A DNA stretch of 64,000 nt from assembly GCA_964506465.1 (NCBI GenBank), contig CAZDLM010000009.1, forward strand, positions 11,557-75,556. The letters run 5' to 3'. Numbering within the stretch: the stretch's first letter is position 1; every line of letters starts with the position of its first letter. The stretch comes from UBA6109 sp964506465. Its GTDB lineage: Bacteria; Desulfobacterota; Syntrophia; Syntrophales; UBA6109. The notes beneath the pieces are model-generated. The model was given only the letters and a program-made list of their open reading frames with translations, searched no databases and was not told the origin of the DNA. The position numbers and the translations under genes are program-made. This document shows positions 7,609-16,398 of the stretch, in pieces.

Positions 7609-8922
7609 ATGGACAAGCGGAAACGAAAAACCGGCCTCGTTTTCTTCCCTGCCTTCGACTGGGCCATATCGCCTTCCCACCCGGAGCGGGAAGAGCGGCT
7701 CCTCTATACGCAGGATCAGGTCTTCGAAGAGGGGCTCCTCGACTTCGACAACATCATCGAGTATAAACCCGGCCTGGTGAGCGACGCGCAGATCGATCGC
7801 GCCCACATCTGCGTTCCCGATGCGGCCGGCGTCGCCACCGAGTCGCACCGGATCTCCGCGGGCGGGGCGATCACGGCGGCGGACAAGGTGATGAAGAAGG
7901 AAGTCGACAACGCCTTCGCACTCGTGCGGCCGCCGGGACACCACGCCATGCTCGTCGTGCATGGGGCCCGTGGCTTCTGCAACGTCAACATCGAAGCGAT
8001 CATGATCGAGCACATCCGCGCGCAGTACGGCGTGCGGAAGATCGCCGTCATCGACACGGACTGCCACCACGGTGACGGGACGCAGGACATCTACTGGAAC
8101 GATCCGGACACCTTGTGCATCTCCATCCACCAGGACGGCCGTACGCTTTATCCGGGCACGGGGTTTCGCGAGGAATTCGGCGGCCCCAACGCACTGGGGA
8201 CGACGATCAACGTCCCGCTCCCGCCCCGGACGTCGGATGAGGGCTTCCTCTACGTGCTGGACAACGTCATCCTTCCCATCCTCGGCGAATTTCAGCCGGA
8301 GATCGTGATCAACTCGGCCGGGCAGGACAATCACTACACCGATCCCATTACGAATATGCGGTTCAGCGCCCAGGGGTATGCCCTGCTCAACGAAAAGCTC
8401 GCCCCCGACATCGCCGTCCTGGAAGGGGGCTACTCCATCGAAAAGGCGCTGCCCTACGTGAACGTCGGCATCATCCTGGCCATGGCGGGCCTGGATTACA
8501 GCTCCGTGCGCGAACCCGATTTCGACCCCCTGTCGCTGCGGCAATCCGATGAGATCCGGCGGACGATCGAGGCGGAGTCCCGGGCCGTTATGGAACTCTG
8601 GGAACGGCGGAACGAACTGAAGGACGAAGTTGCCGGCGGTGCCCGTTATGTCAAACGCAAGAAGCAGATCTTCTACGACACCGACGGGATCCGCGAATAC
8701 CAGGAAGAAACGGTCCGCGTCTGCAGCGCTTGCGGCGGGCTCGTGATGATCGACTCCATCGCCGATACGGGTAACCGCATCTACGCCGTCATCCTCCCCC
8801 GCCATGTCTGCCCGGAATGCCGGGAAAACGGCGAAGTCATCTACAACCGCATCGGCAAGGGACAGTACCGCCACATCTACTTTCAGGACAAGGACAACGA
8901 CGTCTTCCAGGTCAAACCGTAG
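7609..8922 (+). CDS. Histone deacetylase-like amidohydrolase with C-terminal zinc ribbon
   Basis: 437 residues. The N-terminal ~330 residues form an arginase/deacetylase fold with RPPGHHAM, the active-site DTDCHHGDGTQ and the third metal Asp in SAGQDNHYTDP; the family removes acyl groups from lysine, polyamines or acetoin-pathway enzymes. The C-terminal ~60 residues add a CSACGG...CPEC zinc ribbon not found in AcuC. The start at 7609 directly follows the HyuA stop. Pairing with a HyuA ATPase suggests small-molecule amide hydrolysis rather than protein deacetylation, but this is inference. Confidence 0.87.
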   Translation: MDKRKRKTGLVFFPAFDWAISPSHPEREERLLYTQDQVFEEGLLDFDNIIEYKPGLVSDAQIDRAHICVPDAAGVATESHRISAGGAITAADKVMKKEVDNAFALVRPPGHHAMLVVHGARGFCNVNIEAIMIEHIRAQYGVRKIAVIDTDCHHGDGTQDIYWNDPDTLCISIHQDGRTLYPGTGFREEFGGPNALGTTINVPLPPRTSDEGFLYVLDNVILPILGEFQPEIVINSAGQDNHYTDPITNMRFSAQGYALLNEKLAPDIAVLEGGYSIEKALPYVNVGIILAMAGLDYSSVREPDFDPLSLRQSDEIRRTIEAESRAVMELWERRNELKDEVAGGARYVKRKKQIFYDTDGIREYQEETVRVCSACGGLVMIDSIADTGNRIYAVILPRHVCPECRENGEVIYNRIGKGQYRHIYFQDKDNDVFQVKP

Positions 8923-8952
8923 AGGCAACGCAAACTCGGAAAGGAAATCTCC

Positions 8953-9354
8953 ATGGACGAAAACGAACGCAGGAAACGAACGCAGGAAACAGCGCAGAAG
9001 CTCTTCGCGGGCGGCATCAAGATGGATCCTCCCTACAAAACCTGGAAGGAGTTCGACCGGGAACTCGCCAACGACTTTTCGATGTTCATCACGGGGAATC
9101 TCTATTCCCGGCAGGTCCTGTCCCTTCCGGAGCGGCAGATGGTTGTCTGCGGAATGCTGGCCGCACTTCGGGCCGGAGGAGAACTCCGTCTTCATGTAAA
9201 CGCCGCTCTGAACGTCGGGTGCGACCCCAGAAAACTCGCGGAGGTCTTCTTTCAGCTTGCCACCTATGCCGGCATGCCGGCGGTGAACGAGGCCCTGGCC
9301 ATATACCGGGACGTGCTGAAAGAACGCGGCGAGTGGCCGCTCGCTCCGGCATAA
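8953..9354 (+). CDS. Carboxymuconolactone decarboxylase family protein
   Basis: 133 residues with the all-helical CMD core, including LRLHVNAALNVGCDPRKLAE, the conserved xHxxxAxxxG helix-turn pattern of 4-carboxymuconolactone decarboxylases. The CxxC of the AhpD peroxidase branch is absent, favouring the decarboxylase or an unassigned branch. The ATG follows GGAAAGGAAATCTCC. Third gene of the HyuA/HDAC operon, 30 bp downstream of the HDAC-like gene. Confidence 0.83.
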   Translation: MDENERRKRTQETAQKLFAGGIKMDPPYKTWKEFDRELANDFSMFITGNLYSRQVLSLPERQMVVCGMLAALRAGGELRLHVNAALNVGCDPRKLAEVFFQLATYAGMPAVNEALAIYRDVLKERGEWPLAPA

Positions 9355-9559
9355 GGATTCCGCTCCGTTTCTTCGTTCAGCGCACCGCGGCCGGGAACCG
9401 GTCCCGGCTGCAGTGGCACTTCGCCCGGTTCCATTTCGGAGCTATTCTTCTGCATCTTCTTCCATCCCTCCTCGTCCGCCTCTGCGGCCTCATTTGACAT
9501 TCTCCGGACCGTCATTAACATTAAAATCGATGCTGACACGTAGTCCGATGGAGGGTCCT

Positions 9560-10186
9560 ATGAAAAGATGGGTCCTGCTCATAATCATACTGTTTGCAGC
9601 GGGAAGTCTGCTCCTGGGCAGTGCACAAGGGGAGGCAAAGAAAAATATGGAGAAGACCAATATCGCTGCCGAAACGGCGATCTTTGCGGGCGGCTGCTTC
9701 TGGTGCATCGAAGCGGATCTTGAGAAAGTCCCGGGCGTTGTCAGTGTGATTTCCGGCTACACCGGCGGCACCGGCGAAAATCCCACCTATGAGAATTACG
9801 CAAGCACTGGCCACGTGGAAGCCGTTGAAATCCGCTACGATCCCGCAAAGGTCTCCTACGGGCAGTTGCTCGATTTCTTCTGGCGGCACATGGATCCGAC
9901 GGACGCGGGCGGTCAGTTCGTAGACCGCGGGCCTCAGTATCGCGGCGCGATCTTCTATTTGAATGAAGAACAGCGCGTCCTTGCGGAAAAATCGAAGGCG
10001 GAACTGGCGAAATCGGGACGGTTCGATAGACCGGTCGTCACGGAGATCCTGAAGGCGGGGAGGTTTTATCCTGCCGAAGAGTATCACCAGGATTATTACA
10101 AGAAGAATCCCCTGCGGTACAAGTTCTACAGGAGCGGATCGGGACGCGACAGCTTCCTGAAGAAGGCGTGGGGCGGGAAGAAGTGA
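9560..10186 (+). CDS. msrA: Peptide-methionine (S)-S-oxide reductase, exported
   Basis: Repairs methionine-S-sulfoxide. The active-site motif GGCFWC (Cys46 nucleophile) and downstream GYTGG are intact. Unlike cytoplasmic MsrA, it has an N-terminal hydrophobic signal segment (about 4-22), so it probably acts in the periplasm. The start at 9560 is set by GGAGGG seven bases upstream; the frame is open upstream but unconserved. About 208 residues, normal for a signal-bearing MsrA. Monocistronic or followed by the pirin gene. Confidence 0.93.
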   Translation: MKRWVLLIIILFAAGSLLLGSAQGEAKKNMEKTNIAAETAIFAGGCFWCIEADLEKVPGVVSVISGYTGGTGENPTYENYASTGHVEAVEIRYDPAKVSYGQLLDFFWRHMDPTDAGGQFVDRGPQYRGAIFYLNEEQRVLAEKSKAELAKSGRFDRPVVTEILKAGRFYPAEEYHQDYYKKNPLRYKFYRSGSGRDSFLKKAWGGKK

Positions 10187-10268
10187 AATGGAGCGGGCGT
10201 CCCGCGGATGAATCTCGAGGCCTGCGTCGAAAAGCCCGCGGCACCGCAAGAGGAAACGGGAGGATTTG

Positions 10269-11183
10269 ATGGGTGACATCAGGAATATCCGCAGAATCCT
10301 GAAGGGAAGACCGACCCTGGAGGGGGCGGGCGTCCACCTCAAGAGGGTGTTCGGAAACAGCCACGTGCCGCTGTTCGACCCTTTTCTGCTGCTCGACGAT
10401 TTCCGTTCCGACCATCCGGATCACTACCTGAAAGGCTTCCCCTGGCATCCGCACCGGGGCATCGAGACCATCACCTATATGATCCGCGGCCACGTCGAGC
10501 ATGGCGACAGCATGGGCAACCGCGGAGTCGTCGGCGCGGGCGACGTTCAGTGGATGACCGCCGGCAGCGGGGTCATCCATCAGGAAATGCCCAAGGGGGA
10601 TGCGAAGGGATCGATGGGAGGATTTCAGCTTTGGGCAAACCTGCCCCGGTCTCACAAGATGATGGCGCCCCGCTACCGGGACGTGCGCGAGAGCACGGTT
10701 CCCGAAGCGGTCCTGGAAGGCGGCGTCCGCGTCAAGGTCATCTGCGGGTCGGCTGGCGGCCTGCAGGGCCCGGTCCGGGATATTGTCATCGATCCTGAAT
10801 ATCTGGATATCACCGTTCCGGCGGGGAGGGAATTCCTCCATCCGACGAGGCGCGGGCATACCGTCCTGGCCTATGTCATCAAGGGAAAAGGATTCTTCTG
10901 TCCGGACCGGCAGCCCTTTTCGCATGAGATCGAGGAAGACAGCTACTTCGACATGAAGGGGAGCGCCTCCGTCGGCAACGGGATGCTCGTCCTCTTCAGC
11001 GACGGCGATGAGGTCTCCGTCGCGACGGAAGAGGATCCGATTCGATTCCTGCTCGTCTCCGGCCGCCCCATCGGAGAGCCGGTGGCCTGGTACGGCCCCA
11101 TCGTGATGAATACGCAGGAAGAACTGCGGGTTGCTTTCGCAGAATATCAGAACGGCACGTTCATCAAAGAGCGCGAGAAGTAG
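10269..11183 (+). CDS. Pirin family protein
   Basis: 304 residues, bicupin. The N-terminal cupin has the metal-binding signature FPWHPHRGIETITY (HxH) and the later GVIHQEMP (His and Glu ligands), as in pirin/quercetinase YhhW. The family members bind Fe or other metals and either oxidise quercetin-like flavonols or regulate proteins; the substrate here is unknown. The GGGAGG ribosome-binding site supports the ATG at 10269 rather than the adjoining TTG at 10266. Confidence 0.9.
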   Translation: MGDIRNIRRILKGRPTLEGAGVHLKRVFGNSHVPLFDPFLLLDDFRSDHPDHYLKGFPWHPHRGIETITYMIRGHVEHGDSMGNRGVVGAGDVQWMTAGSGVIHQEMPKGDAKGSMGGFQLWANLPRSHKMMAPRYRDVRESTVPEAVLEGGVRVKVICGSAGGLQGPVRDIVIDPEYLDITVPAGREFLHPTRRGHTVLAYVIKGKGFFCPDRQPFSHEIEEDSYFDMKGSASVGNGMLVLFSDGDEVSVATEEDPIRFLLVSGRPIGEPVAWYGPIVMNTQEELRVAFAEYQNGTFIKEREK

Positions 11184-11202
11184 GCGGAGAAACGGACACC
11201 CC

Positions 11203-12402
11203 ATGATCTTCGGTTTGACCTTCTCGTCGCTGCGGCTGCTGATCCTCTCGCTTGCGGCTCTGGCCCAGATCTATCTGTTTTATCGCGCCCGGAGGGCGAT
11301 CCGATCGCTGCATCGCTCCAATCGTTTCAAGTCCCTGGCCGTCTTTGGAACGGGAGTCGCCATTTTTCTTCTTTTCGCGGTGAACCTTTACGTCCTCTTC
11401 CGGCCCATTCCCTGGGCTTACCCGTCCACGGCGGCCCAGATCGGCTTCTTCTATCCCCCGGCGATCTGGGGACTGGGATCGGTCTTCTCCGCGCTGCTTC
11501 TCCTGCTCTCCCAGATTGCCGGCGGGATCGCGCGGTTCACCGCGCATCTCCTGAGAAGAATCGCCTGCCGTGCGACCGCCGCCGCGCCCGATGCAGCACG
11601 GCGCAGTTTTCTGCAGGCCGGCGCGGGCGCGCTTTTCGCGGCGCCGATTCTCCTGTCCGGTTATGGCGCCGCCTACGCCGGCAGGAAGGGCGGCGTCCAG
11701 GAGCTCGCCATCCCCTTCGGGCGCCCCCTGCGCGTCGTCCAACTCACCGATCTTCACGCGGGCGTTTACATGAACCGCGAGCAGCTCCGCTGCTACGCCG
11801 ACAGGGTCATCTCGCTGCAGCCCGATCTTTTCGTCCTCACCGGAGACTACGTCTCGAACGCCCTGTCCTTTCTTCCCGGCTGCCTGGAGGAAATGGCGCG
11901 GATCCGTGCCCGTTACGGCACCTTCGCGACGCTGGGCAACCATGAGCACTGGTACGCGGGTCTCGGCGAACTTCGCCGGATTTTCCGGAAGAGCGGCATT
12001 CCCCTTCTCAACAACGAGCACCGGGTGATCCCGACCGAACGGGGCTCCTTCGCCGTCGCCGGCGTCGACGACCTCCGCAACGGCGACCCGGACCTGGATG
12101 CGGCCCTGCAAGGCATCGGCCCTTCCGTTCCCACCCTCCTCCTGTCGCATCGGCCGGAAATCTTTCCCGAGGCGGCGGGACGGGGGATCCCGCTGACTCT
12201 GTCGGGCCACTACCACGGAGGCCAGATCAAGATCGGCCTGCCCGGCGGCGGGGTCAGCCTGGCCCATCTGCGGACCCCCTATCCCGAAGGCCTGTACCGC
12301 ATCGGCGATTCCCGCCTTTACGTCAGCCGCGGGATCGGCACCACCTTCACCCCGGTGCGTCTGAACGCACCGCCGGAAGTCACCCTCATCGAATTGACGT
12401 AA
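11203..12402 (+). CDS. Membrane-anchored metallophosphoesterase (YkuE-like)
   Basis: 399 residues from the ATG at 11203, 19 bp after the pirin gene. Three N-terminal transmembrane helices (about 5-24, 45-66, 80-105) precede a twin-arginine-like RRSFLQAGAGALFA segment and then a calcineurin-like phosphoesterase domain with LTDLHAG, LTGDYVS, GNHEHWYAG, LLSHRPE and GHYHGGQ. These five blocks provide the di-metal site. This is the architecture of YkuE-type proteins implicated in membrane lipid or UDP-sugar hydrolysis; the true substrate is unknown. Confidence 0.88.
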   Translation: MIFGLTFSSLRLLILSLAALAQIYLFYRARRAIRSLHRSNRFKSLAVFGTGVAIFLLFAVNLYVLFRPIPWAYPSTAAQIGFFYPPAIWGLGSVFSALLLLLSQIAGGIARFTAHLLRRIACRATAAAPDAARRSFLQAGAGALFAAPILLSGYGAAYAGRKGGVQELAIPFGRPLRVVQLTDLHAGVYMNREQLRCYADRVISLQPDLFVLTGDYVSNALSFLPGCLEEMARIRARYGTFATLGNHEHWYAGLGELRRIFRKSGIPLLNNEHRVIPTERGSFAVAGVDDLRNGDPDLDAALQGIGPSVPTLLLSHRPEIFPEAAGRGIPLTLSGHYHGGQIKIGLPGGGVSLAHLRTPYPEGLYRIGDSRLYVSRGIGTTFTPVRLNAPPEVTLIELT

Positions 12403-12443
12403 CAGGATGGCAGAAAACGCCGCGATGTCCGCGTGTCCGACCC

Positions 12444-14093
12444 TTACAGGGACGAGGCCAGATCCTTCCCCGATATCCGGTTGAGGATGAAGAGGGGGAC
12501 GAGGACGGAGATGATGAGGATGGTGGCATAGGCGGAGGCGGGGCCGAAATCGCCGCTGCCGATGCGCTGGAAGACCTCGACGGTCATCGTGGCCCAGGGC
12601 CCGTAGTACAGGACGATGGTGGAGCTCAGTTCCGCCAGGGTCGTCACCCACATGATGATCGCGCCGGTGATGATCCCGGGCATCATGATGGGGATGATCA
12701 CCTTGATGAAAGATTTGACCGGGGGGACGCCCAGATTGATGGACGCCTCCTCGATGGAAATATCGATCTGCTGCAGGAGCGACGATGTCGTCTTGATCGA
12801 ATAGGGGACCTTGCGGATGAAGTACGCGAGGACCAGGATCATCCAGGTGCCGGTAAGGACCACGATCCCCTTGTTGTAGGCGGCGGCCAGGGCGATGCCC
12901 TGAACGGTGCCGGCGATCGCCAGGGGGAGCATCACGAGGATATCGAGCAGGTAACTCACGGCGCCACGCCTGCGGACCAGGAGATAACTCACGACGACGC
13001 CGAAGAGAATGCCGATCAGCGTCGCCGTCGTGGCCAGGAAGAAAGAATTGATGATCGGACGCGGTGCGATCGTGAAGGCCCGGATGAAATTCTCCAGACT
13101 GAACTGGCCGAAATACATGACGGGCCCCTGGGTTTTCGTGATCGAAGAGACGATGACGACGGCAAAGGGGAAGAGGGCCACAAAGACCACCCCCGCACAG
13201 AAGAGCCAGATCAGGAAGGTGGGAAGCGGCCGCAGGCGTTTCACTGCCAGCGGATTCAAGGATGACATCGCGTAGCTCTTTCTCTCGATCCAATATTTTT
13301 GAAAGAGCGTCAGGGCGAGCGTGATCGCCAGCAGCACCATGCTCAGCGCCCCCGCCATGGCGGGATTGCCTCCCAGTTCGCTGATGAATTCGTTGTAGGC
13401 CTGCACGGAAAGCACCCGGAAATCTTCACCGATCAGGACCGGCACGCCGAAGTTTTCGATGCACAGGTAAAAAACGATCAGGGCGCCGGAGAGGATGGCG
13501 GGGCTGATGACCGGCAGGGTCACGGTGAAAAAGACGCGTAAACGGCCGGCGCCGAGATTGGTCGCCGCCTCCTCCAGAGAGCGGTCAATGGCGTTGATGG
13601 CGGCCGACACCATCAGGAATACGAAGGGGAAGAACTGCAGCGTGAAGACCAGGACGATGCCCTTCCAGCCGTAGATATTCGGCATTTCCAGGCCGAGGGG
13701 CTGGAAGATCTTGGCGAACAGGCCGTTTCGTCCCAGCAGGATCAGCCAGGCCTCGGCGCCGATAAACGTCGGAAGGATCAGGGGCAGCGTGCCCAGGGTC
13801 TTGATGAGGTTCTTTCCCGGAATATGGTAGCGGGAAAGGAAGAAGGCGAACGGGATGCCGATGACGAGCGCAAAGAAGGTCGCCAGCGTACTGACGAAGA
13901 GACTGTTCTTCAGGCAACGCAGATAATAAGGATAGTGGAAGAACGTCGCGTAGCTCTTCAGAGAAAAGAGGCCGGTCTCCGGGTTGATGAAGCTGGCCTT
14001 GAAGATAAAAATGATCGGATAGACGACGGCGAAGAAAAGGATCGCGAAGATCAGAACCAGGATCACGTTCCACGCCTGAAAATACTTGCCCAA
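12444..14093 (-). CDS. ABC transporter permease, fused double module (FbpB-type)
   Basis: About 549 residues with two MetI-like permease modules in one chain (about 12 hydrophobic helices), each with an EAA-type loop (EEAATNLGAG and EEASINLGVP). This fused form belongs to the Fe3+/2-aminoethylphosphonate-type importers. I prefer the TTG start at 14093, preceded by AAGGGGAG and 10 bp after the ATPase stop; the ATG at 14210 would overlap the ATPase gene by about 107 bp. Works with the upstream ATPase and binding protein. Confidence 0.87.
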   Translation of the reverse strand: MGKYFQAWNVILVLIFAILFFAVVYPIIFIFKASFINPETGLFSLKSYATFFHYPYYLRCLKNSLFVSTLATFFALVIGIPFAFFLSRYHIPGKNLIKTLGTLPLILPTFIGAEAWLILLGRNGLFAKIFQPLGLEMPNIYGWKGIVLVFTLQFFPFVFLMVSAAINAIDRSLEEAATNLGAGRLRVFFTVTLPVISPAILSGALIVFYLCIENFGVPVLIGEDFRVLSVQAYNEFISELGGNPAMAGALSMVLLAITLALTLFQKYWIERKSYAMSSLNPLAVKRLRPLPTFLIWLFCAGVVFVALFPFAVVIVSSITKTQGPVMYFGQFSLENFIRAFTIAPRPIINSFFLATTATLIGILFGVVVSYLLVRRRGAVSYLLDILVMLPLAIAGTVQGIALAAAYNKGIVVLTGTWMILVLAYFIRKVPYSIKTTSSLLQQIDISIEEASINLGVPPVKSFIKVIIPIMMPGIITGAIIMWVTTLAELSSTIVLYYGPWATMTVEVFQRIGSGDFGPASAYATILIISVLVPLFILNRISGKDLASSL

Positions 14094-14103
14094 GGCGCTC
14101 CCC

Positions 14104-15174
14104 TTATCCCCGCAGAACGACCGGCTTGTCCGGAGGAATCCGATACCAGAGGATGTCGCCTTCCCTGCGGACGTCTCCTTCGCCGGGATCGTGGACTTCG
14201 ATGACGACATCCCCGCCTCCCGGGCCGGCGACCCTGTAGCGGATCATCGATCCCAAGAACGTGCTGCCGAGAATCCTTCCGGACAGGAGGTTTCCCCCCT
14301 CTTCCTGCGGTCCCGATGCGAGACGGATCCATTCCGGCCGGATCGAAAGAATCGCCGAACCTCCCGCCGGCTTCTGCCCGCGGAAGGATATCCGCTGTCC
14401 GGCGATCTCTCCGACGACCAAGGATGCCGCCTCGTCGTAACCGGTCGTCTGCACCTCGAGGATGTTGCTGTTTCCCATGAATTCGGCCGAAAAGCGGCTG
14501 CCCGGCCGGAAATAGACCTCTGCGGGCGTGCCGAGCTGCTCCAGGCGTCCCCGGCTCAGAATGGCGATCCGGTCTGAAACCGCCATGGCCTCTTCCTGGT
14601 CGTGCGTGACATAGATCGTGGTGATGCCGAGCTTCCGCTGGATCCGTCGAATCTCCTCGCGCATGCCGACCCGGAGCTTGGCATCCAGATTGGAGAGCGG
14701 TTCGTCCATGAGCAGGATCTGCGGCGAGATGACGAGGGCCCTGGCCAGGGCAACCCGCTGCTGCTGCCCGCCGCTCAACTGGTTGGGCGAACGGGTTTCC
14801 AGACCTTCGAGCTGGACGCTCTTGAGGATGTCGCCGATCCGTTCGGCGATCTCCCGCCGCGCGATTTTCCTGGCTTTCAGTCCGTAGGCGATATTGTCGA
14901 AGACGCTCAGATGCGGAAAGAGGGCGTAGTTCTGAAAGACCATCCCTGTTTCGCGTCGGTGCGGCGGCACGTCGTTGACGACCCGGTCGCCAAAGCGGAT
15001 TTCGCCGGCATCGGGCCTGTAAAACCCGGCAACCATGCGCAACAGCGTCGTTTTCCCGCAGCCGCTCGGTCCGAGGAGGGTGAAAAAGTCACCCTCCTCG
15101 ATCGTCAGGCTGACGTCGTCGACGGCATGAACCCGGCCGAAGCGCTTGGATATTCCTTTCAGCTCAACTCGCAT
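14104..15174 (-). CDS. ABC transporter ATP-binding protein (FbpC-type)
   Basis: 356 residues. Walker A GPSGCGKTT (35-43), signature LSGGQQQRVALAR near 134 and Walker B LLMDEPLSNLDA are intact, followed by a C-terminal TOBE domain (about 270-350) as in Fe3+, polyamine and sugar importers. It starts 3 bp after the binding-protein stop and is followed by the permease, forming a complete importer operon. Confidence 0.93.
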   Translation of the reverse strand: MRVELKGISKRFGRVHAVDDVSLTIEEGDFFTLLGPSGCGKTTLLRMVAGFYRPDAGEIRFGDRVVNDVPPHRRETGMVFQNYALFPHLSVFDNIAYGLKARKIARREIAERIGDILKSVQLEGLETRSPNQLSGGQQQRVALARALVISPQILLMDEPLSNLDAKLRVGMREEIRRIQRKLGITTIYVTHDQEEAMAVSDRIAILSRGRLEQLGTPAEVYFRPGSRFSAEFMGNSNILEVQTTGYDEAASLVVGEIAGQRISFRGQKPAGGSAILSIRPEWIRLASGPQEEGGNLLSGRILGSTFLGSMIRYRVAGPGGGDVVIEVHDPGEGDVRREGDILWYRIPPDKPVVLRG

Positions 15175-15177
15175 CGT

Positions 15178-16155
15178 TTACTTGGACAGGATGATTTCCT
15201 TCCACTTCTTGAGGATTTCCTTCTCCAGCGAATTGGCCTCGATCGGATCGAAGCTCTTCAGCAGCGATATTTTCTTCAACGAGGGCAGGCCCTCCACGTC
15301 TGCGGCATCCGGCCGGGCCGGCCGGCGGGAGAACTTCTCGAAGATCTCGTCGACGACCTTCTTGCTGAGCAGGTAATCGACGAACTTTTTCGCCTCTTCG
15401 GGATGGGGGCAGTTCCGAACGATGCCGAGCGCCTCGGGCGCCATGAACGCCCCGTCCGACGGATAGAGGATGCCGACGTTCTTGTCCCCTCCGGCGATGT
15501 ACCGGTAGGCGGCGTATTCCATGGTGATGCCCAGCGGGTATTCACCGGCCGCAACGCCCTTGTAGATGAGGCTGGAGCTGTCCAGGATCTTCGCGTTGTC
15601 GATGAGCTTCTTCAGGCCGTCCCAGCCGTAAAGCTTGTAGAGGCCATAGACCTGGGCATAGGCCGATCCCGACTTCTCGGGGTTGGCCATGACGATCTTG
15701 CCCTTCCATTTCGGCTGGAAGAGGTCCTTCCAGGCGAGGGGCTTCTCCTGCTCCTTGACGAGCGACTTGTTGACCATGACGATCATCACGTGGGCATTGG
15801 AGGCGGTCCAGCGGTTTTCCTTCTCCACGTATCCGGCGGGGAGGACCTTCGCCTCGGGCGACTTGTAGGGCTGAAAGTTGCTCTTGGCATTTTCCAGAAC
15901 CGCCACATCTCCGCTCCAGAAGACGTCGCAGAGAGCCTTGTCCTTTTCCGCAGCGATCCGTTTCATGGCCTCGCCCGTACCCAGGCGCACGGTGGACACC
16001 TTGATGCCCGTCTTGGCCTCGAAACCCTTGCTCACCAGGTCAATCAGTTCCGAAGGATTGGAGGAATACAGGACGACATCCGCTCCCGCTGCCCCCGAAA
16101 AAAGAAATACGAACAGAGCCGCAGCCGCCAAAATTCCCAACCGATGACGACGCAT
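15178..16155 (-). CDS. ABC transporter periplasmic substrate-binding protein (iron/phosphonate type)
   Basis: 325 residues from the ATG at 16155, which has an AGGAGG ribosome-binding site and yields a signal peptide MRRHRLGILAAAALFVFLFS. The mature part begins ADVVLYSSNPSELIDLVSKG, the family-1 extracellular binding protein pattern seen in FbpA/FutA and 2-AEP binding proteins. The characteristic paired Tyr of FbpA near the C terminus is not evident, so iron is not certain. First gene of the importer operon; a palindrome lies upstream at 16252-16280. Confidence 0.85.
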   Translation of the reverse strand: MRRHRLGILAAAALFVFLFSGAAGADVVLYSSNPSELIDLVSKGFEAKTGIKVSTVRLGTGEAMKRIAAEKDKALCDVFWSGDVAVLENAKSNFQPYKSPEAKVLPAGYVEKENRWTASNAHVMIVMVNKSLVKEQEKPLAWKDLFQPKWKGKIVMANPEKSGSAYAQVYGLYKLYGWDGLKKLIDNAKILDSSSLIYKGVAAGEYPLGITMEYAAYRYIAGGDKNVGILYPSDGAFMAPEALGIVRNCPHPEEAKKFVDYLLSKKVVDEIFEKFSRRPARPDAADVEGLPSLKKISLLKSFDPIEANSLEKEILKKWKEIILSK

Positions 16156-16251
16156 AAAATGATGACCTCCTTTAAGGAAAGATGGGATCTGTTTCCTGCT
16201 GATAATATGAACCCGCCGCCCTGTCAATTCACAAAAAGTAATAAGCACATA

Positions 16252-16280
16252 GATTTTCCGACAGAAGCCGTCGGAAAATC
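16252..16280. repeat. Perfect 11-bp inverted repeat between divergent genes
   Basis: GATTTTCCGAC - seven bases - GTCGGAAAATC, located in the 243-bp region between the importer operon (minus) and the gamma-glutamyltransferase (plus). It has no T-run in either direction, so it is more likely an operator or leader hairpin than a terminator. A TTGACA hexamer for the minus strand lies at 16227-16222. Confidence 0.55.
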
Positions 16281-16398
16281 GACGCCCCGGAAGAAAGCAT
16301 TTGACCGAAGATCCGGGCACGGGGTAACGTGGATAAGATCTTTACGGCACTCCAGGCGAGCTGCCGCGCGACATTCCACACCCACAAAAGGCGGAATT

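Noticed and set aside
15178..16155. Naming the binding protein FbpA (iron) with certainty
   Set aside because: The paired Tyr iron ligands are not clearly visible; 2-AEP or another substrate is equally possible.
14602..16398. Plus-strand extension upstream of the GGT gene
   Set aside because: The same frame runs across the opposite-strand importer genes without similarity; the GTG at 16399 gives the normal GGT N terminus.
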